Shown: positions 55,285-64,000, numbered from the stretch's first letter. The stretch: 64,000 bases of DNA from Acidobacteriota bacterium (GCA_016213675.1 JACQZW010000007.1:1-64000), one strand, 5' to 3'. The notes: generated by a model from the sequence alone, not told the origin. Program-made: numbers and translations.

Positions 55285-55752
55285 CTACTCGAGCTTCTCG
55301 ATCGGGAAGTGCAGGGCGGCCTGACCCTGCTGCACCGTCAGCACGTAGATGCCGGGGCCGAGCACCCGGGTGCACTTGACCTTCTGCATCTCCGGCTCGC
55401 CCTTGATCCCGCCGGTCGTCAGGTCGGCCGTGAACGTGGCGGTCGAGCTCTGCTCGTACCGGCGGTTGGGCCGCTCGTCGAACTTGGTGTAGTCCGTCGG
55501 CTTGTAGTCGCCGTAGAGGATGAAGTAGTAGTCGCTCCCGCGCATCCTCACCTTGGGCTCACCGTGGAAGCTGTTGATAGCGAACCCCTCTTCGGTGAAC
55601 TCGGTCTCGACGTTGACGGTCGAGATCTCCATGATCTCGCCCCCGACCACGATGAACACGCCCTTGTGATCGGGCTTCGGCTCCCGGTTGCAGGCCGTGA
55701 GCGAGAGCGCCATCAAGGCCACGAGCAGCAGAGTAGGCATAGTCCTGCGCAT
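55285..55752 (-). CDS. Small lipoprotein, function unknown
   Basis: A 155-residue protein with a lipobox, LTAC, after LLLVALMALS. The mature part is beta-rich with mixed charge and no domain I recognise. A TATACT -10 (55798-55803, minus strand) and GGTGGAGGAG ribosome site precede it. It is convergent with the alpha-2-macroglobulin gene, so not in its operon. Confidence 0.75.
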   Translation of the reverse strand: MRRTMPTLLLVALMALSLTACNREPKPDHKGVFIVVGGEIMEISTVNVETEFTEEGFAINSFHGEPKVRMRGSDYYFILYGDYKPTDYTKFDERPNRRYEQSSTATFTADLTTGGIKGEPEMQKVKCTRVLGPGIYVLTVQQGQAALHFPIEKLE

Positions 55753-55797
55753 GTCGGCTCCTCCACCTGTCGCCCTGTACCGGCGTCAGAGGGCGGA

Positions 55798-55803
55798 AGT
55801 ATA
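55798..55803 (-). promoter_or_regulatory. -10 element of lipoprotein gene
   Basis: TATACT on the reverse strand, ~45 bases before the lipoprotein start with a ribosome site between. The -35 is unclear. Confidence 0.4.
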
Positions 55804-55837
55804 CCAGCCCGGAGGCGAGCGCAAGCCCCCACGGGGG

Positions 55838-56695
55838 TTACTCCTTCCTCGGGCGCGCGGCCGCCATCAGAGCCTTCGCGGCGGCGCGATCAAGCTGGGT
55901 GAAGGCCGAGAACTCCTGGCCCGAGAGCAGCGCTTCGCCCCCGTCCAGGGTGACGACATCGCCGGTCTGGTACGGGCTCGCGTCGGAGAGCATGTACGCG
56001 GCGAGGCTGGCGAGCTCGTCCGGAGTGCCGAAGCGGCGCAGCGGCACCCGCCGCACGGCCTCGCGCTCGATCTCTGGATGGGGCACGAGGCGCGAGAACG
56101 CGCCCTCGGTGGGGATCAACCCGGGCGCGATCGCGTTGAGGCGGATCCCGTAGGTCGCCCACTCGACGGCGAGCGATCGGGTCATGACCGCGACGCCGGC
56201 CTTGGCCACCGCGGAGGGCAGGACGAACGCCGATCCGATCGCCGCGTAGTTCGTGACGATCGACAGCACGCTCCCACCCCTGCCGCAGGCGACGAGACGT
56301 CGACCCAGCTCGCGCGTGCAGTAGAAGCTCCCGTAGAGGACGATGCGGACCACGGCGTCGAACGCGTTGTCGGAGAGCTCCTCGGAAGGGCAGAGGAAGT
56401 TGCCGGCCGCGTTGTTGACCAGCGAGTCGACCGGCCCGAGGGCCGCCTCGGCGGCGTCGAACGCGGCGACGACGGCCTTCGAGTCGCGAATGTCGCACGG
56501 CACCGCGACCGCCTCGCCGCCCGCCTTGCGGATGTCCGCGACGGTGGCATCGAGCGGCTGCGGGCGCCGGCCGAGGACCGCCACCCTCGCGCCGAGGCCG
56601 CCGAACCGCAAGGCCATGGCCCGGCCCAGACCGCTCCCGCCGCCGGTGATCAGCATGCTCTTGCCGCTGAGTAGGTCGTTCCTGAACGGTTCCAT
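55838..56695 (-). CDS. SDR oxidoreductase, 2,4-dienoyl-CoA reductase-like
   Basis: A 285-residue short-chain dehydrogenase. ITGGGSGLGRAMA binds NAD(P)H; NNAAGNFLCPSEELS and the PSAVAKAGV and GLIPTEGAFSRL stretches match the peroxisomal/mitochondrial 2,4-dienoyl-CoA reductase branch rather than generic SDRs, including replacement of the usual YxxxK Tyr. It would reduce polyunsaturated acyl-CoA intermediates in beta-oxidation. ATG has GGGAGGGG upstream. Start chosen because the longer frame has no plausible signal. Confidence 0.82.
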   Translation of the reverse strand: MEPFRNDLLSGKSMLITGGGSGLGRAMALRFGGLGARVAVLGRRPQPLDATVADIRKAGGEAVAVPCDIRDSKAVVAAFDAAEAALGPVDSLVNNAAGNFLCPSEELSDNAFDAVVRIVLYGSFYCTRELGRRLVACGRGGSVLSIVTNYAAIGSAFVLPSAVAKAGVAVMTRSLAVEWATYGIRLNAIAPGLIPTEGAFSRLVPHPEIEREAVRRVPLRRFGTPDELASLAAYMLSDASPYQTGDVVTLDGGEALLSGQEFSAFTQLDRAAAKALMAAARPRKE

Positions 56696-56807
56696 GGCCC
56701 CTCCCAACCGTTGGTACGCAGGGTAGCAGCCCCATGCTAGGGTTCTGTTCGAGCCCGGACGGGCGGCCGTTTCCCATGGCGCCGACAGGGGGAGGCATGA
56801 GCACACG

Positions 56808-59489
56808 ATGGGGGTCGTCGAAGCGCACGTACGGAGGTCGAGAACCCTGAGTGCGGGCCGCGCTGCGGCGAGCCTCGGATGGCGGCTCGCCTTCGTCGCA
56901 GGCGTGGCCGCCGGACTCCTGCTGCCGGCGTCGTACGCGCAGCAGGTCCGACCGCGCGCCTCCCGAGGCTGGGTCGTGCCGACCAACCAGCTCGTCACAC
57001 CGGCCGGCCGGTTGCTCACCTTCCTCGGCCGCCCCACCGACGTCCTGCTCCTCGACGACGGCCGCACGTGCGCCGTCAAGAACCTCGAGGGCGTCGTGTT
57101 CGTGGACCTCGACGAGATGGCCGTCGATCAGGAGGTCGCGACGGGGGAGTGGTCGCAGGGGGTGGTCGGGCTCGCGGCCGACGAGCAGGGCACCGTCTAC
57201 AGCTCGGGCACCGGGGGACGCATCTGGGTCAACCGCCGCCAGCCCGACGGGTGCTACGCGCTCGACGCACCGCTCCAACTCCCGCCGGTCGCCGTCGGTG
57301 GGGACCCCGCGGCGACCGGGCTTGCCTATGACCGGTCGAGCGGGTCCCTGCTCGCCCTGTCGGGCCGGGGCAACACGCTCGTCCGGATGCGAGCGGCGAC
57401 CGGCGAGGTGGTGGGCGCCCCGATCGCGGTCGGGGTGGCCCCGTTCGCCGTCGTGCTCGCGGGCTCGGGCAAGGCCTACGTGTCGAACTGGGGCGGCTCG
57501 CCGCCGGCCCCGTCCGACCCCCAGGCCTACACCTCGGACACCGCGGTGAAGATCGACCCGACGACGGGCGCCAGCGCCGAGGGCTCGGTGAGCGTCGTCG
57601 ACCTCGATCGAGGCGCCGTCACCGCGGCGATCACCACCGGTCGCCACCCCAGCGGCCTCGCCCTGTCGCCGGATCGCCGCTTTCTCTACGTCGCCTGCGC
57701 CAACAGCGACGAGGTCGACGTCATCGCCACGGCACACGACCGCCTCGTCGAGCGCATCGTGGTTCGCCCCGAGGTCGCGCTTCCGTTCGGCAGCGGGCCG
57801 AGCGCCGTCGCGGTGTCGCTCGACGGCAGCCGGCTCTACGTCGCCAACGGGACCAACAACGCCATCGCCGTCATCGAGCTCGGCCCCGCCTCGTCGTCGT
57901 CGCCGACAGTGGCCGGTCCCAGCCGGCTGGCCGAGCTCATCCCGACCGGATGGCACCCCGGCGCGCTGGCGCTGCGGCCGATCTCGCCGCTCGCGACGCC
58001 GTCGCCGGGCGCGACCGAGGAGCTGATCGTCGCGAGCTTGAAGGGGATCGGCTCGAGGGCTCGCTTCGACAACGGGGCGTTCAACACCCACGGGCACGTC
58101 GGCACGCTGTCCGCGGTACTGCTTCCCCACACCCCGGACGTGGCCCACGCCCACACCGCGCGAGTGGCGGCCAACAACAGCCTCGAGCTGGCTCGGCTCG
58201 GCCTCGAGCCGCCGCGTCCCGGGATCGCCCCGCGCGCGCTCCCGGAGCGCCACGGCGAGCCCTCACGCTTCTCCCACGTGATCTACATCATCAAGGAGAA
58301 CCGCACCTACGACCAGGTGCTCGGCGACCTGCCCCAGGGCAACGGCGATCCGTCGCTGACGATCTACGGCCGCGACGTCACACCCAACCAGCACGCCCTG
58401 GCCGAGGAGTTCGTCCTGCTCGACAACTTCCACTGCTCCGGCGTGCTGTCGGCCGACGGCCATGCGTGGGCGACCGAGGCGTACGCGACCGACTACCTCG
58501 AGCGGCATCTCGCGGCCTTCGTACGCAGCTACCCCTACGACGGCAGCGATCCGCTCGCCTACTCACCGCGCGGGTTCATCTGGGATGCTGCGCTCGCCCG
58601 GGGCCTGACGTTTCGCAGCTACGGTGAGTTCGGCCGCGGCGAGATCGACCCGCCGACGTCCACCTGGACCGACGTCTGGGACGACTTCCGGGCCGGCTCG
58701 GAGCGGATCACGTTCCGGGCGACGGCAAACATCGGCACGCTGGAGGGGAGCGTCGCCCCGACCTACGTCGGCCTCCTCGGGGCGGTGCCCGACGTCGTCC
58801 GGGCGCGCGAGTTCTTCGAGGAGTTCCGGGCGTTCGAGTCGAACGGCAGGCTGCCTAACCTGACGATCATCCTGCTGCCCAACGACCACACCGAGGGGAC
58901 GCGGCCCTCGTTCCCGACCCCCCGGGCGATGGTCGCCGACAACGACCTCGCCCTGGGCCAGATCGTCGCCACCGTGACGCGCTCCTCGTTCTGGCCGCGG
59001 ACCGCGATCTTCGTCGTCGAGGACGACCCCCAGGACGGCTTCGACCACGTCGACGCCCATCGGACCGTGGCCCAGGTGATCAGCCCGTACACCCGCCGGG
59101 GCCTCGTCGACAGCACCTACTCCACCCAGGTCAGCATGCTCAAGACCATCGAGCTGATCCTCGGGCTCGCGCCGCTCAACCAGCTCGACCTGGCCGCCCC
59201 GGCGATGCGCTCGTGCTTCCGGGAAGTGGCCGACCTGACGCCGTACCGCGTCCGGGCGAACCGGATCCCGCTCGACGAGATGAACCCCGAGCTGTCCGCC
59301 CTCAGCGGTGAGGCGCTCCACTGGGCCCGGGCGTCGATGGAGCTCCCGTTGGACGAGATCGACAAGGCCGACGAGGACACCCTAAACCGGATCCTCTGGC
59401 ATGCCGCCCGGGGCGACGGGATCCCGTACCCCGAGCGGCTCGGCCCGGCCGAACCAGGCGGACCGGACGATCGCGAGCGGCCCCGCTGA
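56808..59489 (+). CDS. Secreted beta-propeller / phosphoesterase protein
   Basis: An 893-residue exported protein (signal peptide around RLAFVAGVAAGLLLPASYAQ). The first ~440 residues form a YVTN-type propeller (RFLYVACANSDEVDVI, RLYVANGTNNAIAVI). The rest is an alkaline-phosphatase-superfamily phosphoesterase starting HVIYIIKENRTYDQVLGDL, with later Asp and His metal ligands (DNFHCSG, EDDPQDGFDHVDAHR). Likely a periplasmic or surface phosphodiesterase; substrate unknown. Confidence 0.83.
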   Translation: MGVVEAHVRRSRTLSAGRAAASLGWRLAFVAGVAAGLLLPASYAQQVRPRASRGWVVPTNQLVTPAGRLLTFLGRPTDVLLLDDGRTCAVKNLEGVVFVDLDEMAVDQEVATGEWSQGVVGLAADEQGTVYSSGTGGRIWVNRRQPDGCYALDAPLQLPPVAVGGDPAATGLAYDRSSGSLLALSGRGNTLVRMRAATGEVVGAPIAVGVAPFAVVLAGSGKAYVSNWGGSPPAPSDPQAYTSDTAVKIDPTTGASAEGSVSVVDLDRGAVTAAITTGRHPSGLALSPDRRFLYVACANSDEVDVIATAHDRLVERIVVRPEVALPFGSGPSAVAVSLDGSRLYVANGTNNAIAVIELGPASSSSPTVAGPSRLAELIPTGWHPGALALRPISPLATPSPGATEELIVASLKGIGSRARFDNGAFNTHGHVGTLSAVLLPHTPDVAHAHTARVAANNSLELARLGLEPPRPGIAPRALPERHGEPSRFSHVIYIIKENRTYDQVLGDLPQGNGDPSLTIYGRDVTPNQHALAEEFVLLDNFHCSGVLSADGHAWATEAYATDYLERHLAAFVRSYPYDGSDPLAYSPRGFIWDAALARGLTFRSYGEFGRGEIDPPTSTWTDVWDDFRAGSERITFRATANIGTLEGSVAPTYVGLLGAVPDVVRAREFFEEFRAFESNGRLPNLTIILLPNDHTEGTRPSFPTPRAMVADNDLALGQIVATVTRSSFWPRTAIFVVEDDPQDGFDHVDAHRTVAQVISPYTRRGLVDSTYSTQVSMLKTIELILGLAPLNQLDLAAPAMRSCFREVADLTPYRVRANRIPLDEMNPELSALSGEALHWARASMELPLDEIDKADEDTLNRILWHAARGDGIPYPERLGPAEPGGPDDRERPR

Positions 59490-59540
59490 GGCGCTGCCTC
59501 GTGTCCGGCCCCGAACGTCGCCTGCCGCGGCGAGCTCCGG

Positions 59541-60596
59541 CTAGCGAGCCTCGGCCGCAGCCAGCGGTGCGACGATGACGTCGCCGCTGCCGGTGTCGGC
59601 GGTGATCCGGATCCGGCCGTCGCCCCGGGTGTAGCCGACCACCGTACGACCCTCGACGAGCGCCCGGGCGTCGTCGTAACGGCAGACGAGGTCGCCGGAG
59701 CCCTGGTCGGCGCGTACCTCGAACGGCGCGTCGGCAGGCAGCCGGAGGCGGACGTCGCCTGAGCCGGTGTCGGCCCGGACGCGGGTGAGCCGGGAGCCGG
59801 TGGCCTCGAGCTCGACGCTCCCCGAGCCGGTGTCGGCCTCGAACGACTCGATGTCGGCGCCGAGGACCCGGACGCTGCCGGACCCGGTGTCGGCCTTGAC
59901 GCGCCGGGCGGTGACCGTCTCGACCCGCACGCTTCCCGAGCCGGTGTCACAGGTGACGGCGTCGCCGTCGAAGCCCTTCAGCTCGATGTCCCCGCTGCCC
60001 GTATCGCCGGAGAACGAGCCTGTGATGGCGCTGGCCACGATGTCGCCGGAGCCGGTGTCGGCCGACACCCGCCCGTCGAGGGTGCGGAGCTCGATATCGC
60101 CGCTTCCCGAGTCGAACGTCACGGTCCCCTTGAGCCCCTCGCCCGTCACGCGGCCCACGTGGTTCGTGAACGTGCCGTGGACGGCAGTGCGCGGCACCGT
60201 GACCTCGATGTCCGCCCAGAGCTCGACGCCCCGGCTGCTGCTCACCCGCACCTTGCGGCCGTCGTACTCGAACGACGAGTTGCCGGCGTGCGGGTAGCGG
60301 AACGTCCAAATGTCGGTGGGGACGCGCAGGCGGAGCACCGGCTCGCCCTCCTTGCCGGTCACTTGCTCGAGCCGCACCGCGCCGGCCAGTTCGCCGTTCT
60401 CGGCGTGCACGGTAGCGACCGCCACGACCTTGTCGCCGTCGCCGGCCGAGACGCGCATGACACCGGCGAGATTCTCCACGGCGAAGGAGCTTGCCGGGCT
60501 GCCGGCCAACTCGACCCGCAGCGTCTTCGTCACCTCGGCGAACGCCCCCGTCGTCACGGCGACGGCGAGCAGGACCAACACGACCGTACGGCGCAT
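59541..60596 (-). CDS. DUF4097-like repeat protein, exported
   Basis: A 351-residue protein with signal peptide (VVLVLLAVAVTTGAFA); ATG at 60596 has GGAGG six bases upstream. About nine short beta-strand repeats of ~19 residues, each with a DTGSGD or DTGSGS turn, from ~170 to the end. This is the beta-helix style of the DUF4097 family, presumed an envelope adhesin or polymer-binding protein. The DNA is correspondingly repetitive. Confidence 0.82.
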   Translation of the reverse strand: MRRTVVLVLLAVAVTTGAFAEVTKTLRVELAGSPASSFAVENLAGVMRVSAGDGDKVVAVATVHAENGELAGAVRLEQVTGKEGEPVLRLRVPTDIWTFRYPHAGNSSFEYDGRKVRVSSSRGVELWADIEVTVPRTAVHGTFTNHVGRVTGEGLKGTVTFDSGSGDIELRTLDGRVSADTGSGDIVASAITGSFSGDTGSGDIELKGFDGDAVTCDTGSGSVRVETVTARRVKADTGSGSVRVLGADIESFEADTGSGSVELEATGSRLTRVRADTGSGDVRLRLPADAPFEVRADQGSGDLVCRYDDARALVEGRTVVGYTRGDGRIRITADTGSGDVIVAPLAAAEAR

Positions 60597-60703
60597 CACG
60601 CACCTCCCAGGACTAGGTTCGTCTCACGCATTCAACGAAGCGGGGCGCACCGAGGTTCTCTCCTTCGCGCGTCGGCGCGGTCCAGAAGCCCGGGGCGCCT
60701 GTC

Positions 60704-61795
60704 TCAGGCCGGATTCGGCAGGTCGCCGAACCACCCGCGGAGAGTGTCGAAGACCTCCCGGCTGAACGGCATGACGAAGTGGTTGACCCCGGGCAGGAGG
60801 GCGAAGCGACCGTTCCCGACGAGGTCCAGCTCGTCGTCCGGGCCGAGGTTGGCGGCACTGGCGGCCGAGACCAGGCCATCCGTGGCCCGGATGGCCGGGC
60901 CGGTCCGCGCGCGGGCGGACAGTGAGCCCGCGATGGCGTAGGTCCGCGCCCAGGGGAGGGGGGGGACCGGCACCCGGTGGGGCTTCAGCCCGCCCCACGA
61001 CGGCGGCTGCTCCCACGCCTCGCGGAGCATCGCGCCGTGGCGCAGGTCGCGGATCCCGTCGCTGCGCATGTCGAGGATGCGGCCGGCGAAGGTCAGGAAG
61101 AACGTCGGGACGGTGTAGACCCAGAAGTCCGTGAGCCCGGCGATCGGGCCCAGGGGTGCCCGTCCGCCCAGCCGCAGGCTGTGGAAGAGCCTTCGCAGCC
61201 CGAGCGCCGACAGGCGGAGCGGAATGGGGGCGCCGGCCACGAGGAGCCTGACGAGCTGCGCCCCCTTCTCGAGGGGGACACCGCGGTTCGGCGTGCCGAG
61301 GAGGACGACGCGGTCGATCCGCCGGGTGAACCCCATGCCGGCCTTGTCCCCCTGGAAAAGTGCCGAACGGCACACCAGGCCGCCCATGCTGTGGGCCACG
61401 AGGTGCCAGTGCGCCCCGGCTTCGCCAACCTCGTCCGCCAGTGCCTGCAGCAGGTTGGCGAGCTCGAGGCCGTTCTCCGAGATGTGCCGCCCGGTGTCGT
61501 AGAGGACGTGGACGGTGAACATGCCGAGCTCGCGCTCGAACGCCGAGGTCATGTCGAAGGTGGCGGCGCGCCAGCAGGAGTCGTCGTAGAGCAGGCCGTG
61601 GACGAAGAACACGACGCCATGTCCGGAGGCCTGCTCAGCGTAGAGCTGCGCGATCTCGCCGGGAGTGTGGTTCTGCCCCTGGCGGCGAAGCCGCATCCGC
61701 TCCGGGTAACGCAGCCCCGGCGGAAGCGAATCGCCGACGAGACCGCTCGTTCCCCCGCGGACTAACTCCCGGGTCCTCGCCAACTTGCGCTTCAA
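60704..61795 (-). CDS. Alpha/beta hydrolase, lipase-like
   Basis: A hydrolase of ~363 residues. FFVHGLLYDD is the oxyanion-side motif and the nucleophile lies in AHSMGG; PNRGVP and GVNHFVM mark the later catalytic region, with the His near the end. The start is uncertain: a TTG at 61795 or 61783, or an ATG at 61696 with weak GGAG. A TATACT hexamer lies at 61833-61838 (minus strand). The substrate may be a lipid or glycolipid. Confidence 0.78.
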   Translation of the reverse strand: MKRKLARTRELVRGGTSGLVGDSLPPGLRYPERMRLRRQGQNHTPGEIAQLYAEQASGHGVVFFVHGLLYDDSCWRAATFDMTSAFERELGMFTVHVLYDTGRHISENGLELANLLQALADEVGEAGAHWHLVAHSMGGLVCRSALFQGDKAGMGFTRRIDRVVLLGTPNRGVPLEKGAQLVRLLVAGAPIPLRLSALGLRRLFHSLRLGGRAPLGPIAGLTDFWVYTVPTFFLTFAGRILDMRSDGIRDLRHGAMLREAWEQPPSWGGLKPHRVPVPPLPWARTYAIAGSLSARARTGPAIRATDGLVSAASAANLGPDDELDLVGNGRFALLPGVNHFVMPFSREVFDTLRGWFGDLPNPA

Positions 61796-61871
61796 CTGGT
61801 TTGCCGTGGTTTGTCGCCTCGCTGCGGTGGCGAGTATATCGGCTGTGCTCGAGCTCGGGGCGCGACGGCTG

Positions 61872-62831
61872 TCAGTTCCACCGCTTCGGGTCATCGTCGG
61901 GAGGTGGCGTCGGCGCGACGTGGAGCGGGCGCTCCTCGGCGTCCCAGGCGGCGCGCAACGCCGCGTCACGGTCGCGCCGGCGTTTGATGGCGAGGAGGGC
62001 CAGCGCCGTGATCGCCATCCACAGCGCCGCGGTGCTCGTCGCGAACGGCACCCACGTGTTCCACACCGTCTCGCGCCGGAAGTAGGCGCGCGCGAAGGAG
62101 CCCGTCGACTCGCCGGTCGCCGCCGCGAAGGCGTCGTCGAAGGCGCGACCCGCCGCGACCCCGGCGAGGATCCGGCTGACGGCGGTGTCGCCGTGCCGGC
62201 GGAGCAGATATCGCACCAGGGCGGCCGACACGGCATACCCCCGCGAGGCCGCGGCGGCGTCGCCGAGGAACGCGGCGTCGACCTCGTCGAGCGTCCGCGG
62301 CCCGCGCCCGATCGTCGCCATGGCCACCCGGGCGCCGTCCCCGACCCCCCACTCGCGGGCGGCCACCGTGGCGGCTCCCTCGTTGAACCAGCGCGGCACA
62401 CTGCGTCCGCCGGTCGCGCGCGCGAGCAGCATGTGCGCGAGCTCGTGCCGGACCAATGCCTCCATGGTGCCGACGGGGTACGACGGCACCCGCGCCGGGA
62501 AAAGCACGACGGTGTCGAGGGCCGGCAGGGCGTAGCCGCTCACCCAGGACGGCGCCCGGGCGGCCAGCGCCGAGCGCTCGTCCGCCAGGACCACCCGGAC
62601 CGGGCCACCCGGAGTCGCGAGCCCGAGGAGGTCCAGCAGCGAAACCCAGTCGCCGGCGCCGAGCGTCCGCACCGCGGCGGCGTGCCGCTCCAACTCGGGG
62701 GGCGCTTCGACGAGCAGCTCGGGCGCACCTGTCGTCGGCGTCCCGGCGAGGGCGCTCGACAGGAGCAGCCCACAGGCGAGCACCGCACGGGCGTGCCGGC
62801 CGCTGCGACTGGCGTGGAGGATGAACCCCAT
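61872..62831 (-). CDS. Membrane-anchored peptidase MA-like protein
   Basis: A 319-residue exported zinc peptidase. Signal peptide (AVLACGLLLSSALAG), gluzincin motif HELAH at 129-133 and downstream Glu151 in RWFNEGAAT, with a C-terminal transmembrane helix (ALWMAITALALLAI). The set matches peptidase MA family proteins. Probably clips exported peptides at the periplasmic side. A possible extended -10 TGTTAGCCT ends eight bases before the start. Confidence 0.82.
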   Translation of the reverse strand: MGFILHASRSGRHARAVLACGLLLSSALAGTPTTGAPELLVEAPPELERHAAAVRTLGAGDWVSLLDLLGLATPGGPVRVVLADERSALAARAPSWVSGYALPALDTVVLFPARVPSYPVGTMEALVRHELAHMLLARATGGRSVPRWFNEGAATVAAREWGVGDGARVAMATIGRGPRTLDEVDAAFLGDAAAASRGYAVSAALVRYLLRRHGDTAVSRILAGVAAGRAFDDAFAAATGESTGSFARAYFRRETVWNTWVPFATSTAALWMAITALALLAIKRRRDRDAALRAAWDAEERPLHVAPTPPPDDDPKRWN

Positions 62832-62991
62832 TCCTGCCGAGGCTAACAGAACGCCGAGCGGCGCTCAGCCTCGGCCATGGTCGCTGCGGATGCGATCCGA
62901 CCGGGCGAACCTCGACCGCCCCGGCCGAACTGACGCACAGGCGATCTGAGCCCGCCGTACGATTCGAGCGCCTCACCGAAGAGCGTGCGCG

Positions 62992-63438
62992 TCAAGTTAC
63001 CCCGGCGGTGATCATCTCCATCGCGTTCACGTACCGCTTGAAGAAGATCTGCGAAATCCGCTGCTGGATGGCATAGCCCACCACCGGGTTGTCGTCGAGG
63101 ATCCGGCGTAGGGCGTTGATCTCGATCTTGAGCACTTCCGAGTCCTTCACGCACTCGGCCTTGAGGATGTAGCGCTCCAGCCCGGTGAGGGAGGACACGC
63201 CGAACATGCCTCCGTCGACGATGTCGTCCACGAGGAATCCCGCTTCGCCCGGCGCGGTCCTCCTCAGCTCGACCCTCCCCTTGAGGAGCACGAAGATGTG
63301 GCTCGCGACGACGCCCGGCGCGTAGACCGTTTCACCCTCTTTGAGGTGCATTATTCCGGATGCTGCGCTGAGCCGCTCGATCTCTCTCGGGCTCAGGAGC
63401 GAGAAGACCGCGTGACCCTTGAGCCTCTCCATCACCAT
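62992..63438 (-). CDS. Cyclic-nucleotide-binding protein without DNA-binding domain
   Basis: A 148-residue cNMP-binding fold (GETVYAPGVVASHIFVLLKGRVEL, DIVDGGMFGVSSL). The C-terminal part is a helical segment ending in AMEMITAG and holds no helix-turn-helix, so it is not a Crp-type regulator. The phosphate-binding cassette lacks the canonical Arg-Ser pair. The start may be GTG 63447 instead of ATG 63438. It may sense a ligand for a partner protein. Confidence 0.8.
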   Translation of the reverse strand: MVMERLKGHAVFSLLSPREIERLSAASGIMHLKEGETVYAPGVVASHIFVLLKGRVELRRTAPGEAGFLVDDIVDGGMFGVSSLTGLERYILKAECVKDSEVLKIEINALRRILDDNPVVGYAIQQRISQIFFKRYVNAMEMITAGVT

Positions 63439-63622
63439 CTCGCACACTCCTCTCCCGGCATCCGTGGCGGCGAATAAGCCCCACCCGTCCGTTCGGGTGG
63501 CCCCGCGCCAGTGTTGTCGGTTCTGCGGCCAATATCGGCCTGCGGTGCAGGTCGGGCAAGCGTCGGAGGAGTTCGGGTTCGAGGGGCAGTCGTTCGACCG
63601 GGCGCCACGGGGCGGGGTTGCC

Positions 63623-63628
63623 TATAAT
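63623..63628 (+). promoter_or_regulatory. -10 element before GlsB-type gene
   Basis: TATAAT (63623-63628), a perfect consensus, 31 bases before the ATG at 63659. No good -35 at normal spacing (TTCGAC lies at 24), so the promoter may depend on an activator or another sigma factor. Confidence 0.45.
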
Positions 63629-63658
63629 TAGGTCGACATCAAGGTCAGGAGGTCGAGA

Positions 63659-63916
63659 ATGGGCTGCTTCCAGGTGCTGTGGTCGCTTCTCATCGGGTTC
63701 CTCGTTGGCCTCGTCGCTCGGGCGCTGGTGCCGGGCATCGACAGCATGGGGCTGATCCTGACGACCGTCCTCGGCGTCGTCGGCTCGCTGGTCGGCGGCT
63801 TCCTCGGCGGGCTGGTGTCCAAGCCCAAGGAGGGCGCGAAGTTCAACCCGGCGGGGTTCCTGCTCTCGGTCGTCGGGGCGATCGTGGTGCTCGTCCTCTG
63901 GCGGCTCGTTCGTTAG
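63659..63916 (+). CDS. GlsB/YeaQ/YmgE-family membrane protein
   Basis: An 85-residue protein with about three hydrophobic helices and the GLVARALVPG and GGFLGGLV signatures of the transglycosylase-associated (GlsB/YeaQ/YmgE) family. Family members are small inner-membrane proteins often induced by stress. AGGAGGT lies five bases before the ATG; a consensus -10 lies upstream. Confidence 0.87.
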   Translation: MGCFQVLWSLLIGFLVGLVARALVPGIDSMGLILTTVLGVVGSLVGGFLGGLVSKPKEGAKFNPAGFLLSVVGAIVVLVLWRLVR

Positions 63917-63979
63917 GGGTGCGCACGATGATCGGCGGCCAGGCAGCGACCGCCGGACGACACCGGAAGGAGACCGGCG

Positions 63980-64000
63980 ATGACGGTGAAACAAGGCCTC
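63980..64000 (+). CDS. Start of a gene running off the window
   Basis: ATG at 63980 with AAGGAG eight bases upstream opens a frame of seven codons (MTVKQGL) before the window ends. Too short to identify. Confidence 0.4.

Noticed and set aside
55890-58253. 787-codon minus-strand frame over the SDR and propeller genes
   Set aside because: Out-of-frame shadow; both real genes have intact family motifs in other frames.

Overview
This is a 64 kb stretch of a high-GC (roughly two-thirds G+C or more) Gram-negative bacterial chromosome. Outer-membrane proteins (a FadL-type porin), lipoprotein signals and a TonB/ExbB/ExbD/ExbD system point to a diderm. A DeoC/RpiB microcompartment locus, several secreted PKD, PEGA and beta-propeller proteins, and GAF/PP2C signalling genes suggest Acidobacteriota (perhaps Thermoanaerobaculia-like). 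That placement is inference from gene content, because no rRNA is present. I see no rRNA, tRNA, CRISPR array, insertion sequence or prophage.

Layout. 1-5.2 kb: the 3' part of a giant secreted PKD-domain protein. 5.3-11.5 kb: a surface-polysaccharide-like cluster (Wzt-type ABC ATPase, GNAT acetyltransferase, YfhO-like membrane protein, PIG-L deacetylase), then a PEGA protein and a probable small RNA with its own promoter and terminator. 11.8-13.3 kb (minus strand): holB and tmk. 13.4-21.5 kb: a signalling island with two SpoIIE-type phosphatases, a TPR protein, a sigma-54-type activator with an altered GAFTGA loop, an RsbW-like kinase and a STAS antagonist. 21.7-24.5 kb: FadL-like porin plus GDSL lipase. 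24.6-27.1 kb: a two-gene cytochrome bd-superfamily complex in which both subunits look CydA-like and one carries a fused cytochrome c. 27.1-36.8 kb: housekeeping genes and peptidases (threonine aldolase, M16 peptidase, recN, tsaC, gamma carbonic anhydrase, hisS, M28 peptidase).

36.8-42.1 kb (minus strand): a complete-looking bacterial microcompartment operon with one hexameric, two trimeric and three pentameric shell proteins, a CoA-acylating aldehyde dehydrogenase, and a single-polypeptide RpiB-DeoC fusion joined by a helix that resembles an encapsulation peptide. The apparent chemistry is deoxyribose-5-phosphate to acetaldehyde plus glyceraldehyde-3-phosphate, then acetaldehyde to acetyl-CoA. 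No phosphotransacylase or alcohol dehydrogenase is adjacent. 42.2-47.5 kb: Ca2+/H+ antiporter, SLOG-type protein, TPR lipoprotein, TonB-ExbB-ExbD-ExbD. 47.6-64 kb: unadenylylatable-looking glutamine synthetase, alpha-2-macroglobulin, a lipoprotein, a 2,4-dienoyl-CoA reductase-like SDR, a beta-propeller/phosphoesterase protein, a repeat-rich adhesin-like protein, an alpha/beta hydrolase, a membrane-anchored metallopeptidase, a cNMP-binding protein and a GlsB-type membrane protein.

Regulatory signals recur. Several genes (tmk, recN, rpiB-deoC, the alpha-2-macroglobulin gene, the threonine aldolase gene) have a -10-like hexamer only 6-7 bases before the start codon and no Shine-Dalgarno, which suggests leaderless transcripts. 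The most interesting items are the BMC operon with its fused core enzyme, the CydA/CydA-like cytochrome pair, the candidate small RNA at 11.5-11.7 kb, and the structured AT-rich intergenic region at 33.2-33.5 kb.
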